A stretch of 64,000 nucleotides of DNA from Betaproteobacteria bacterium (GTDB lineage: Bacteria; Pseudomonadota; Gammaproteobacteria; Burkholderiales; CAIKXV01), in contig CANGYF010000005.1 in NCBI GenBank assembly GCA_947458265.1, positions 1 to 64,000 on the forward strand, read 5' to 3'. The first letter of the stretch is position 1. Each line of letters begins with the position of its first letter. The notes beneath the pieces were generated by a model. That model was not told the DNA's origin. It did no database searches and was given only the letters and a program-made list of their open reading frames with translations. This document shows, piece by piece, positions 20,507 through 28,440 of the stretch. A program made the translations under genes and the position numbers.

Positions 20507-20785
20507 ATGCCCCATTCCACGATGCTGCACGTCCGGGTGGAGGACGAAACAAAGACGCAAGCCAGTGAGGTACTGGCGGCCATGGGGCTAACGGTGTCCG
20601 ATGCCGTGCGCATCCTGCTCAAGCGCGTGGTGACCGACCAGGCCTTCCCACTGGAGGTGAAGGTGCCCAACGCCCAGACCCGCGCGGCGATGGAAGAAGC
20701 CCGTGCCATGGCCAAGGCGCGTACCGCCCGCTTCGACTCTGCCGGCGCCCTGATCGATGACCTCGAAAAAGCCCGCTACCCGTAA
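20507..20785 (+). CDS. Orphan RelB/DinJ-family antitoxin
   Basis: A 92-residue antitoxin. The N-terminal ribbon-helix-helix part reads MLHVRVEDETKTQASEVLAA and MGLTVSDAVRILLKRVV, which is the RelB/DinJ signature. The C-terminal toxin-binding tail contains AAMEEARAMAKARTARF. No RelE, YafQ or other toxin follows; the next gene, at 20866, is unrelated. Either the toxin was lost or the antitoxin acts alone. A perfect palindrome sits at its promoter. Its tail resembles the remnant at 16634-16720. Confidence 0.88.
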   Translation: MPHSTMLHVRVEDETKTQASEVLAAMGLTVSDAVRILLKRVVTDQAFPLEVKVPNAQTRAAMEEARAMAKARTARFDSAGALIDDLEKARYP

Positions 20786-20865
20786 GCGGGCAACACCACC
20801 CAGGACGTGCGGAACCGTTCGTCCAACAGCCAGCGGCGGTCGGCCCGCTGCGGGAGCAACGCCTG

Positions 20866-21792
20866 ATGCCTCACCAGACCGCTTCGCACCGCGCTCCGCG
20901 GATCTCTACGGCCGTGCATGGCCTGGTCGCGTTCGTCCTGCTCGCCAGTGCCCTCGGTGCACTGGCGCAGTCCACCGAACGGGTCATCCACAAGGCGACG
21001 TCCCGCTTCAGCGACATGATCGTCGTGAGCGAGGACAGCAATGGCCTGCGCGCCATGCGCTTCGAGATGTACGGTGCGCGGCAGAGCGTCGTGAAGCCCG
21101 GTGATCCGGACCACCTGGAACTCGCCTATGCGCGTGCGATCCCGGCGGTACTCGCCTGGAAGCCGGAGCCCGGGCGCATCCTCGTCGTGGGCCTGGGCGG
21201 CGGCACGATTCCGATGTTCCTGCGTCGACACCTGCGCGAGGCCGACATCGACGTGGTCGAACTCGACCCGGCGGTGGTCCAGGTCGCGCGATCGCATTTC
21301 GACTTCCGTGACGACCAGCGGCTGAAGGTCCATGTCGACGATGGCCGCCGCTGGATCGAGGGCGTGCGCGGCCGCTACGACCTGATCGTGATCGACGCCT
21401 ACAGCGCGCACGACATACCGTATGCGCTCGCCACGCGCGAATTCCTGCTCGCCGTACGGCAGGCCCTCGCCGCCGACGGCGTGGTGGTGAGCAACATGTG
21501 GGGCCGGCTCGCCAACCCGCTCTACGACGACATGGTCTCGACCTATCTGGCGGTGTTCCCTGCCGTGTCGGTGATGGATATCGCCGGATCCGGCAACATG
21601 CTGGTGTTCGCCAGCCAGTCACCGGACGTGCCCGACGCCGCCGAATCGACGGAACGGGCTGCCCGGCTCAACGCGCGGCTGAACCTGAGGCACGACCTCG
21701 CCACGATGGTCCGTCAGGGCCTGCGACAGGCGAATCCCACCGAGCGGGCCGGCACCGTGCTGACGGACGCAGCCCGCCCGGCGCGGCCCTGA
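20866..21792 (+). CDS. Spermidine synthase-like (PABS-fold) protein with N-terminal signal or anchor
   Basis: The 308-residue protein has a hydrophobic N-terminal segment (HGLVAFVLLASALGALAQ) that reads as a signal peptide ending near residue 35. A polyamine-synthase-type methyltransferase fold follows: ILVVGLGGGTIPMFLRRHLR, VVELDPAVVQVARSHF and YDLIVIDAYSAHDIPYAL. The second Asp of the aminopropyltransferase active site is present as IDAYS rather than the usual D-SSDP. Exported PABS-like proteins have no settled function; true spermidine synthase activity is doubtful. It stands alone between the island and a Bug-protein gene. Confidence 0.8.
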   Translation: MPHQTASHRAPRISTAVHGLVAFVLLASALGALAQSTERVIHKATSRFSDMIVVSEDSNGLRAMRFEMYGARQSVVKPGDPDHLELAYARAIPAVLAWKPEPGRILVVGLGGGTIPMFLRRHLREADIDVVELDPAVVQVARSHFDFRDDQRLKVHVDDGRRWIEGVRGRYDLIVIDAYSAHDIPYALATREFLLAVRQALAADGVVVSNMWGRLANPLYDDMVSTYLAVFPAVSVMDIAGSGNMLVFASQSPDVPDAAESTERAARLNARLNLRHDLATMVRQGLRQANPTERAGTVLTDAARPARP

Positions 21793-21848
21793 GCAGGCGC
21801 GGCAACTGGCAAGTAGACTCTCGACGTGACCCATTTCGAGACGACCTG

Positions 21849-22907
21849 ATGTCAGACAACAAGATGCCGAAGTCCCCTGTGTTCCCTCAGGGCCATCAAT
21901 CGACCGGCGCCAGGCGCAAAGGGGTGTCCGAGTTGCTTGCGATCGCCGGGTGGGGGATCGCGGCCTGCGCCATGGCCGCGCCGGTCCCCGCATCTGCCGC
22001 AGCCGCCTCGTTTCCGACCCGACCGGTGCGTTTCGTCGTGCCGTTCGCTCCCGGTGGCAGTACGGACACGCTGGCCCGCACGCTGGGCAGCAAGCTGGCC
22101 GATGCGCTGGGTCAGCCGATCGTGGTGGACAATCGGGCGGGCGCCAACGGCGACATCGGCATGCAGATCGTCGCCAGTTCGCCGCCGGACGGCCACACCA
22201 TCGCGCTCGGCTACATCGCGAATCTCGGCATCGGCCCCAGCCTCAATCCGAAGATGCCGTACGATCCGGTCAAGGATTTCGCGCCCATCACGCTGCTGGC
22301 CAACGCGCCCAACCTCCTCGTCGTGCACCCATCGGTTCCCGCCGGAAACTTCAAGGCTTTCGTCGGCTATGTGAAGGCGAATCCGCGCAAGGTGAATTTC
22401 GCCTCGGCGAGCGTGGCGAGCGTCGGGCACCTGGCCGGTGAACTGCTCAATGGACTCGCGGGCATCGACATGGTGCACATACCCTACAAGGGCAGTGGTC
22501 AGGCCGTTGTCGATCTCCTCGGGGGACAGGTACAGGCGATGTTCAGCGGCATGTCGTCGTCGCTGCCCCACGTCAAGACCGGAAAGCTGCGCGCGCTGGC
22601 CGTGACCGGCGCGAAACGCAGTCCGGCAGTCCCCGACGTGCCGACCATCGCGGAATCGGGTTTCCCCGGATTCGAAGCGACTGCCTGGTACGGCATGCTC
22701 GCGGCCGCGCGAACCCCCAAGCCGATCGTCGCGCGGCTCCATGCAGAAACGGTCAAGGCGCTCGCCCTGCCCGATGTCCGGCAGCGACTCGAGGGCGTCG
22801 GGTTCGAGATCGTTGGTGGCACGCCGGACGAGTTCGCGGCCTACATACGCTCGGAGATCGCGAAATGGGCAAAGGTCGTGGCGGCATCGGGCATCAAGGT
22901 CGACTAG
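21849..22907 (+). CDS. Bug-family (TctC-type) tripartite tricarboxylate transporter substrate-binding protein
   Basis: A 352-residue periplasmic binding protein with a signal peptide ending near ASAAAASFP. It shows the Bug hallmarks FPTRPVRFVVPFAPGGSTDT, VVDNRAGANGDIG, MVHIPYKGSGQAV and LRALAVTGAKRSPAVPDVPT. Such proteins capture organic acids for TctAB-type permeases. No tctA or tctB lies nearby. The ATG is in MSDNKMPKSP; the open frame extends further upstream into the preceding gene without meaning. The ligand is unknown. Confidence 0.9.
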   Translation: MSDNKMPKSPVFPQGHQSTGARRKGVSELLAIAGWGIAACAMAAPVPASAAAASFPTRPVRFVVPFAPGGSTDTLARTLGSKLADALGQPIVVDNRAGANGDIGMQIVASSPPDGHTIALGYIANLGIGPSLNPKMPYDPVKDFAPITLLANAPNLLVVHPSVPAGNFKAFVGYVKANPRKVNFASASVASVGHLAGELLNGLAGIDMVHIPYKGSGQAVVDLLGGQVQAMFSGMSSSLPHVKTGKLRALAVTGAKRSPAVPDVPTIAESGFPGFEATAWYGMLAAARTPKPIVARLHAETVKALALPDVRQRLEGVGFEIVGGTPDEFAAYIRSEIAKWAKVVAASGIKVD

Positions 22908-23067
22908 TCGCGGCGCTGCTCGCCAGCATGGCTGCCGGCGCTACCTGGATGTGGCCAGCGAGAATCGGGCTCCGATCATGCTTGCGAGAGGGGCTCTGTC
23001 TGCAAGACCATCTCAAAGTGTCTGGTGGCCCCGAAGGCTTGCCGGCAGCCACTATCCGGAAACTGAA

Positions 23068-23556
23068 ATGAACGAACCTGATTTCAAGGTCCTGTTTGTC
23101 TGCATGGGCAACGTCTGCCGAAGTCCCACGGCAGAGGCTGTTTTCTTCAAAAAGCTGGCTGATCGAGATCTCTTGCACAAGATCAAGATCGACTCGGCGG
23201 GCACGCACAATTTCCATCCTGGCGCTCCACCAGACGAACGAAGCCAGATACATGCGCGAAAAAGAGGCTACGACCTGTCGAATCTGAGGGCCAGGCCTGT
23301 TGTCGAAAGCGACTTCGAAGCATTCGATTTGCTGTTGACGATGGATTGGGACAACCGTGCGCTCCTGGAGGAAAGATGCCCCGCCCGGCATCTTCAAAAG
23401 ATCCGGGGGATGGCTGAATTCCTGCAAACGACGCAGGCCTCCGTCATACCTGATCCGTACGACGGCGGAGACCAGGGGTTTGAACAGGTACTGGATCTGA
23501 TCGAAGAAGCCAGCGACGGCCTCATGAAATTCATCCTGCAAAAGATGCAGGCATGA
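23068..23556 (+). CDS. Low-molecular-weight protein tyrosine phosphatase
   Basis: A 162-residue LMW-PTP. The catalytic P-loop is VCMGNVCRSPTAEAVF near residue 12 (C-x5-R-S), and the acid loop is IPDPYDGGDQGFEQV with the catalytic Asp. It dephosphorylates phosphotyrosine on proteins; in many bacteria such enzymes act with a BY-kinase in exopolysaccharide control, but no kinase or capsule gene is here. Its stop overlaps the start of the FolB-like gene (ATGA). The DNA is richer in A+T than the rest of the window. Confidence 0.92.
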   Translation: MNEPDFKVLFVCMGNVCRSPTAEAVFFKKLADRDLLHKIKIDSAGTHNFHPGAPPDERSQIHARKRGYDLSNLRARPVVESDFEAFDLLLTMDWDNRALLEERCPARHLQKIRGMAEFLQTTQASVIPDPYDGGDQGFEQVLDLIEEASDGLMKFILQKMQA

Positions 23557-23978
23557 AGCAAGCCAGCTCAGCAGCCATCGAGTTGCGAGATCTGCAGTTC
23601 ACGGCCGATATCGGAACGTATGGTCCCGACGATACCCGGCCGGACTTCCATCTCCTCGACCTGACACTCGGCATTACGGTTGATCAAGTGATCATTGCCC
23701 GGGATGGCATGGCGCAGGTATTCGACTATGACCCCCTGATCATGGAGATTCAACGCCTCGCTGCGGACGGTCACTATGAAACGCAGGAATGGCTCATCAC
23801 GCGCATTGCAAGCGCATGTGCAGCATGCCTGGCCGTCCAGCGCATGGAGATGTATCTGAGGAAGTCCTCGGTGCGATCGGGTCGCGGATCGTTGGGTGTT
23901 CGCCTCGTGCTCGATGAACAGGCAACCGATGCGCTCCGGGCTGGTCGGACGGCGCATTCGATTCCCGCTGGTTATTGA
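23553..23978 (+). CDS. Dihydroneopterin aldolase (FolB)-like protein
   Basis: A 141-residue T-fold protein of FolB type. ELRDLQFTADIGTYGPDDTR is the N-terminal strand pair, VFDYDPLIMEIQRLA the DY block, and MYLRKSSVRSG carries the C-terminal lysine. Canonical FolB has a conserved glutamate shortly after the IG motif, whereas this region reads GPDDTRPDF. Activity as dihydroneopterin aldolase is therefore uncertain. Coupling (ATGA) to a tyrosine phosphatase is unusual for folate synthesis. The C-terminal 20 residues are an extra tail. Confidence 0.72.
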   Translation: MKQASSAAIELRDLQFTADIGTYGPDDTRPDFHLLDLTLGITVDQVIIARDGMAQVFDYDPLIMEIQRLAADGHYETQEWLITRIASACAACLAVQRMEMYLRKSSVRSGRGSLGVRLVLDEQATDALRAGRTAHSIPAGY

Positions 23979-24056
23979 TGTTCGAATGATCGTGGAATGT
24001 CGGATATCGACGTACACATGGCTCATTGACACCCGGCGGATACCGAAGCGACGGCA

Positions 24057-24413
24057 ATGGCTCAAGGTCGCATCAAACGGCTGCAGGCTGCAGCACGCTC
24101 GCAAGTGCAGCCAGTCAACCTACCGGGGCTGGCGGTCTGCGCGCTCTGTGATCGGCCCATCCCGCCAGCGCTTCGAGACGCCCATCACCTGGTGCCCAGA
24201 TCACGGGGAGGGCTCACGACCGTCGTCATGCACCGAGCGTGCCACAGGCAGGTACATTCATTGTTCACGGAAGCGGAGTTGGCACGGCATTACCCCAGCA
24301 CGCAGGCGCTGCGTGCACACCCTGAAATGGCAAGATTCATCCACTGGGTTCAAGACAAACCCAGCGATTTCAATCCGCCGGCAAGGCGCAGCCGGAGCAA
24401 AGGACGGTTGTAA
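24057..24413 (+). CDS. HNH endonuclease-family protein
   Basis: A 118-residue protein with a compact zinc-supported HNH core: CALCDRPIPPALRDAHHLVP, then RSRGG and MHRACHRQVHSLF. The CxxC and the later C/H residues bind structural zinc, and the paired His would be catalytic. The tail is basic (PPARRSRSKGRL). Genes of this type are often housekeeping nicking enzymes of unknown role or parts of mobile DNA. The stop overlaps a downstream ATG (TAATG). The start ATG of MAQGRIKRLQ is preceded by no clear ribosome-binding site. Confidence 0.82.
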   Translation: MAQGRIKRLQAAARSQVQPVNLPGLAVCALCDRPIPPALRDAHHLVPRSRGGLTTVVMHRACHRQVHSLFTEAELARHYPSTQALRAHPEMARFIHWVQDKPSDFNPPARRSRSKGRL

Positions 24414-24727
24414 TGCTGCAGGGGTTCCCTGCCTCAGCGCGTCCGACATCGGCCCACCTGTCCATGCCTCAAGACGATCCAGAAGCAACTCATGGCCCAT
24501 TGGCTGCGCGTGAGTGGCGCACGCCCACGCTGGCTACACAGGGCATTGGCGAAGACGCCCCCCAGGCACGGAAAGTGGTGCTGAGGCATGCGGACGCGCA
24601 CTTGTGGACCTTGGGTGTCTATACCGATGCGCGCTCTGCGAAGTGTTCCGAGCTTGCGGCAAAGCCCTTTGGACATCGTCGGGCGAGGCTCACGCCCGCG
24701 GGCTTGCTGGAATGGTTGGTACCGTGA
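24413..24727 (+). pseudogene. Truncated pyridoxamine 5'-phosphate oxidase-family gene
   Basis: The 104-codon frame reads REWRTPTLATQGIGEDAPQA, then RKVVLRHADAHLWTLGVYTD and ARSAKCSELAAKP. This is the FMN-binding N-terminal half of the PNPOx-like family (PTLATV...PQARTVVLR...W.L..HTDARS.K..EL). The frame then changes to unrelated residues and stops, so about half of the expected barrel is missing. I call it a degraded gene. Its ATG overlaps the HNH stop. A working short protein is unlikely. Confidence 0.6.
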
Positions 24728-24786
24728 GTCATCGCGGTGCCGGATCTGTGCCGGACGCTTGAGCGCAGGGGTACCGGAGCGATGGG

Positions 24787-26085
24787 ATGAAGGCTGAACA
24801 TCCAGCAGCGTCGGCCCGACACGCACGCGTACTGCTGCACTGTGTCGGCAGCGCTGGCGACGTGCTGCCGTTCATCGCGATCGGCCGGCATCTGATCGAC
24901 CTTGGTGTCGACGTGACGCTGGCGACCAGCGCGTACTTCGAGCCGCAGGCGCGCGCAGCCGGGGTACCGCTGTGCGCGCTCGGGGCGCCGGAGGACTATC
25001 GCGCGGCACTCTCCGATCCGCTGCTCTGGGACCCGGCACGGGGCATCAGCCGATTGTGGGCGCGCGTCCTGCACGCGGCACCACGCGCGCTGGAGGCACT
25101 CGTGCCGTGGACCGAGGACCCGGACTGCCTGCTGGTCGGCTCCACCCTCGCGCTGGCGGTGCGTATCGCTGCAGAGCGCGGGCATCCGCGTACGGCGAGC
25201 GTGCACCTGTCCCCGCTGTGCCTGCTCTCGGCGCACGACTTTCCGTGCCTGCCCGGAGCCGGCTGGGTGCGCAGCCTGCCGCTGGCTGTCCGGCACGGCG
25301 CACTCGGCGTCATGACATGGCAACTCGATCGGATGGTCGCGCCAGGCCTCAACGCGCTGCGGGCGCAGTACGGGCTGGCACCGTTGCGCGACGTCCATCG
25401 GCACTGGCTGCATTCACCCCATGCGGTCATCGCAGCATTCCCCGAGTGGTTTGCCACCGCCCAGCCCGACTGGCCAGCCCATGGCGAGCAGTTCGACTTC
25501 GCGCTACCGTGGTCTGGCGATGCAGCACCCGGCTCGCAGGGACTCTCCCCTGAACTGGAGACATTCCTTGCCGCCGGACCGGCGCCGGTGGTGTTCACCG
25601 CAGGCACCGGCATGGCGCAGCCCGAGCGATTTCTCGCGTGCGCGGTTGACGCGGTGCGCCGTGCCGGTTGTCGAGGGCTGCTGGTGAGTGCGCTGGCCGA
25701 TGCGTTACCGGCGGGCTTGCCAGCGTCCATGATGGCGATCCGCCATGCTTCGTTTGCCCGGCTGCTGCCGCGCTGCGCGGCGATCGTCCACCACGGTGGC
25801 ATCGGCACCGTCGCCTGCGCGCTGGCGGCGGGCATTCCGCAACTGATCGCGCCGTTTGCCTACGACCAGTTCGACAACGCTGCGCGGATCGATCGCATGG
25901 GTGCGGGACGGCGGGTCTCCGCGCGCAGCGCCGGCGACTGGGCGACGGCCCTGCGCACGGTCAGCGGCGACTGCACCGAGCGCACGCAGGCGCACCGGCT
26001 TGCGCAGCAGATGGCCAGCGCTCCCGACGGGGCGCGCCGTATTGCCGAGCGGCTGCGCACGCTCGCCGCACCAACGGCTCACTAG
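24787..26085 (+). CDS. UDP-glycosyltransferase-like protein (GT1, GT-B fold)
   Basis: A 432-residue glycosyltransferase. The N-terminal acceptor domain opens VLLHCVGSAGDVLPFIAIGR, the entry motif of GT1 enzymes. The C-terminal donor-binding block near residues 332-360 reads IVHHGGIGTVACALAAGIPQ, then PFAYDQFDNAARI, matching the HHGGxGT and DQxxNA core of the UGT/MGT family. The product is probably a glycosylated lipid, sterol or secondary metabolite; nothing nearby fixes the acceptor. Start is the ATG of MKAEHPAASA. Confidence 0.88.
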   Translation: MKAEHPAASARHARVLLHCVGSAGDVLPFIAIGRHLIDLGVDVTLATSAYFEPQARAAGVPLCALGAPEDYRAALSDPLLWDPARGISRLWARVLHAAPRALEALVPWTEDPDCLLVGSTLALAVRIAAERGHPRTASVHLSPLCLLSAHDFPCLPGAGWVRSLPLAVRHGALGVMTWQLDRMVAPGLNALRAQYGLAPLRDVHRHWLHSPHAVIAAFPEWFATAQPDWPAHGEQFDFALPWSGDAAPGSQGLSPELETFLAAGPAPVVFTAGTGMAQPERFLACAVDAVRRAGCRGLLVSALADALPAGLPASMMAIRHASFARLLPRCAAIVHHGGIGTVACALAAGIPQLIAPFAYDQFDNAARIDRMGAGRRVSARSAGDWATALRTVSGDCTERTQAHRLAQQMASAPDGARRIAERLRTLAAPTAH

Positions 26086-26223
26086 CGCCGCGCGGGCGGT
26101 AAGCGGGCGGCGAGCAGGCCGTTGGCGAATCGCCGCCGGATCGACTGCTGAACGTCATCGCGGTGGCATTCGCCATGATATGGTTTCGGCCATCATGAAA
26201 CCGCTTGTCGTCCACCGCTCGCC

Positions 26224-26619
26224 ATGCACTCGCTCGTAGCAGTCGATATCGCCTTGCTCGCCCTGCGGCTGGCCATCGGTGCCGGGTCGTTCGTGCATGG
26301 CTGCAACAAGCTCGGCCATGTCGGACGATTTGCCCACGCCCATGGATTGCCGTTGTGGTTGGCAGGTCTGGCCACCGGAGTGCAGATCGGTGGTGGCGCC
26401 GCGCTGGTGCTCGGATTGGCTACACCGCTTGCGGCTGCCGGCCTGACCGTATTCGGTGCCTGGGCCACCCGTGAACTGATCTGGCGCAAGCGCGAGCCGT
26501 TCGCTGCCCCGGGGCAGCACAGCTGGGACGCCGGCCTGATGTACACGGTGATTCCGCTGGCGCTGCTGCTGCTCGGCCCGGGCCGTCTATCGCTCGACCA
26601 CCTGTTGATCGGCATCTGA
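26224..26619 (+). CDS. DoxX-family membrane protein
   Basis: A 131-residue integral membrane protein with about four hydrophobic segments. LALRLAIGAGSFVHGCNKLG near the N terminus and the later FGAWATRELIWRKREPF fit the DoxX/YphA family. Members are linked to thiosulfate-quinone oxidation or to redox stress complexes, but most have no known role. It stands alone between the glycosyltransferase and the convergent cupin gene. Confidence 0.82.
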   Translation: MHSLVAVDIALLALRLAIGAGSFVHGCNKLGHVGRFAHAHGLPLWLAGLATGVQIGGGAALVLGLATPLAAAGLTVFGAWATRELIWRKREPFAAPGQHSWDAGLMYTVIPLALLLLGPGRLSLDHLLIGI

Positions 26620-26704
26620 GCAGGCGCTCAGAGCCGATCGACCAGCCCGCCCGGATCCGGCAGCGGGCGCCAGGTACGGGCTCGCGAGCCCGCAACGTCC
26701 CCGA

Positions 26705-27190
26705 TCAGTGACCGGTCTTGTCGTTGTTGTTCTCGCTCCAGCCGGTGGTCTTCGCACCTTCGGTCGCGATCAGCACGAACGCCATCACGCAGTCGACGGT
26801 GCCCGGGTTGCGCCAGTTGTGGTTGGTGGCGAGCTGGATGACGACGTCACCCGGCTTCAGGTGCACCGAACCTTCGTCCATCTCCATGATCATCTCGCCG
26901 GCCATGCAGATCGCGAAGTCGACGGAGTCGGTCACATGCCAGCGCGGCACGTTGCCCGGCTTGTAGACGCCGTAGCGGAACACGGAGCCGCCGGCCAGGC
27001 TGGTGCCGAGTTCCCAGTTGTTCGGATCGTCGTGCGCGGTGGCCTTCTCTGCCGGCAGCTTCTTCGTCGCCCAGAGCGGGACGTTGTCGAACCCGGGACG
27101 CACGTTCTTCGGCTCGATCAGCGTGTCCCACTTGATGCAGCTCTTGCCTTCCTCGTTGAAGCCGGTCACGACGCGACGGAAAGTCTTCAT
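26705..27190 (-). CDS. Cupin-domain protein
   Basis: A 161-residue single-domain cupin. The barrel spans roughly residues 60-145, with YGVYKPGNVPRWHVTDSVDF as motif 1 (only one clear His) and HLKPGDVVIQLATNHNWRNPG as motif 2. FAICMAGEMIMEMDEGSV lies between them. Such proteins are often dioxygenases, isomerases or ligand sensors. The start ATG gives MKTFRRVVTG. It is divergent from the alpha/beta hydrolase gene 73 nt away, and the two may share control and pathway. Confidence 0.85.
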   Translation of the reverse strand: MKTFRRVVTGFNEEGKSCIKWDTLIEPKNVRPGFDNVPLWATKKLPAEKATAHDDPNNWELGTSLAGGSVFRYGVYKPGNVPRWHVTDSVDFAICMAGEMIMEMDEGSVHLKPGDVVIQLATNHNWRNPGTVDCVMAFVLIATEGAKTTGWSENNNDKTGH

Positions 27191-27263
27191 GGTACCTGTC
27201 CTCTGTTTGGGGGCCTTCGAAACGGGCGAGTATATTCCGGACGAACGAACGACGAGGTGTCCC

Positions 27264-28322
27264 ATGTCCCGCGATCCGATGGTCGACCTGATCTTCTCCC
27301 ATTTCACGCCACGCTACGTGGCCACCGGCGTCGACCCGAACGACCTGCGCCGGCTGGTCGAGCGCATCGAGCGCTGGGACGACTGGTGCCGCATCTGGTC
27401 CGACGAGGCGCTGCGGCACGAGCAGCATGCGGCCGAATCGGCGGCGCTGGGCCGGCGACTGACTGCGGCCGAGAGCCACCTGCGCGCAGCCATCTACTAC
27501 CACTACGCGAAGCACCTGTTCGCCGCCGCGCCGGACGAGTACCGCATCGCCCATGACAACATGCTGCGCTGCTACAGCGCGGCCGCACCCGACCTGGACC
27601 CGCCGATGCTGCGGGTCGAATTCCCCTTCGAGGGTACCCACCTCGTCGGATGGATGCGCCGGCCGCGCGGCGGCGAGCGGGCACCGGTGGCCGTCATCCT
27701 GCCCGGCCTGGATGCCTGCAAGGAAGAGCTGCATGCCTGGAGCGACGCCTTCCTCGACCGCGGCATGGCGACGGTCACGCTCGACGGACCTGGCCAGGGA
27801 GAGACCGCGTTCCACCTGCCGATCCGCACCGACTGGGGACGGGTGCTCGGCGCGGTGATCGACGTGCTGGAGCGGCGCGACGATGTCGACGGCACACGCG
27901 TCGGCGTGGTCGGCCAGAGCCTGGGCGCCTTCTATGCGCCACTGGCGGCCGCGGGCGAGCCGCGCCTGAAGGCCTGCGTCGCCAACTGCGGCCCGTTCGA
28001 TTTCGCACCGGTGCTGCCGCAGATGCCGCTGGTATCGCAGCAGGTGTTCAGCGCCCGCGCGCATGCCCGGACCCAGGCCGAGGCCGATGCTTCCGTGGCA
28101 CGGCTCACGCTGGAGGGCAAGGCACAGCATATCCGCTGCCCGCTGCTGATCGTCTTCGGCGGCGGAGACCGCCTCATCCCGCCGTCCGAGGGCGAACGCC
28201 TGGCGAAGGCCGCTGCCGGGCCGACCGAGCTCGTGGTGTTCGAGGACGGCAACCATGTCTGCTTCAACATCAGCTACCGCTTCCGGCCGCTGACCGCCGA
28301 CTGGATGGCCGAGCACCTCTGA
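27264..28322 (+). CDS. Alpha/beta hydrolase of the pseudooxynicotine (C-C) hydrolase type
   Basis: A 352-residue hydrolase with a helical N-terminal cap (residues 1-115) before the catalytic fold. The nucleophile is S219 in VVGQSLGAF, with D302 in GGGDRLIPP and H331 in EDGNHVCFN completing the triad. Length, cap and spacing resemble 2,6-dihydroxypseudooxynicotine hydrolase, which cleaves a C-C bond in nicotine breakdown. Whether this one acts on a diketone or an ester is unknown. The ATG has GAGG 7 nt upstream. A paired inverted repeat follows the gene. Confidence 0.85.
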   Translation: MSRDPMVDLIFSHFTPRYVATGVDPNDLRRLVERIERWDDWCRIWSDEALRHEQHAAESAALGRRLTAAESHLRAAIYYHYAKHLFAAAPDEYRIAHDNMLRCYSAAAPDLDPPMLRVEFPFEGTHLVGWMRRPRGGERAPVAVILPGLDACKEELHAWSDAFLDRGMATVTLDGPGQGETAFHLPIRTDWGRVLGAVIDVLERRDDVDGTRVGVVGQSLGAFYAPLAAAGEPRLKACVANCGPFDFAPVLPQMPLVSQQVFSARAHARTQAEADASVARLTLEGKAQHIRCPLLIVFGGGDRLIPPSEGERLAKAAAGPTELVVFEDGNHVCFNISYRFRPLTADWMAEHL

Positions 28323-28356
28323 CCACCGAAACCCGTGTCTGACCCGCATTCCTGCA

Positions 28357-28412
28357 AAATCCGTCTCTGACCCGGATTTCCGTGACCCAAAATCCGGGTC
28401 AGAGACGGATTT
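28357..28412. repeat. Perfect paired inverted repeat (REP-like), copy 1
   Basis: Two 23-nt arms, 28357-28379 and 28390-28412, are exact reverse complements around a 10-nt loop. Each arm begins AAATCC and ends GGATTT, so it is partly self-complementary as well. The core GGGTCAGAGACG recurs at 59565-59643. It lies between convergent genes and may also end transcription. Confidence 0.85.
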
Positions 28413-28440
28413 CCGGTCCGCAGGTCCGGCAGGGTGCGCG

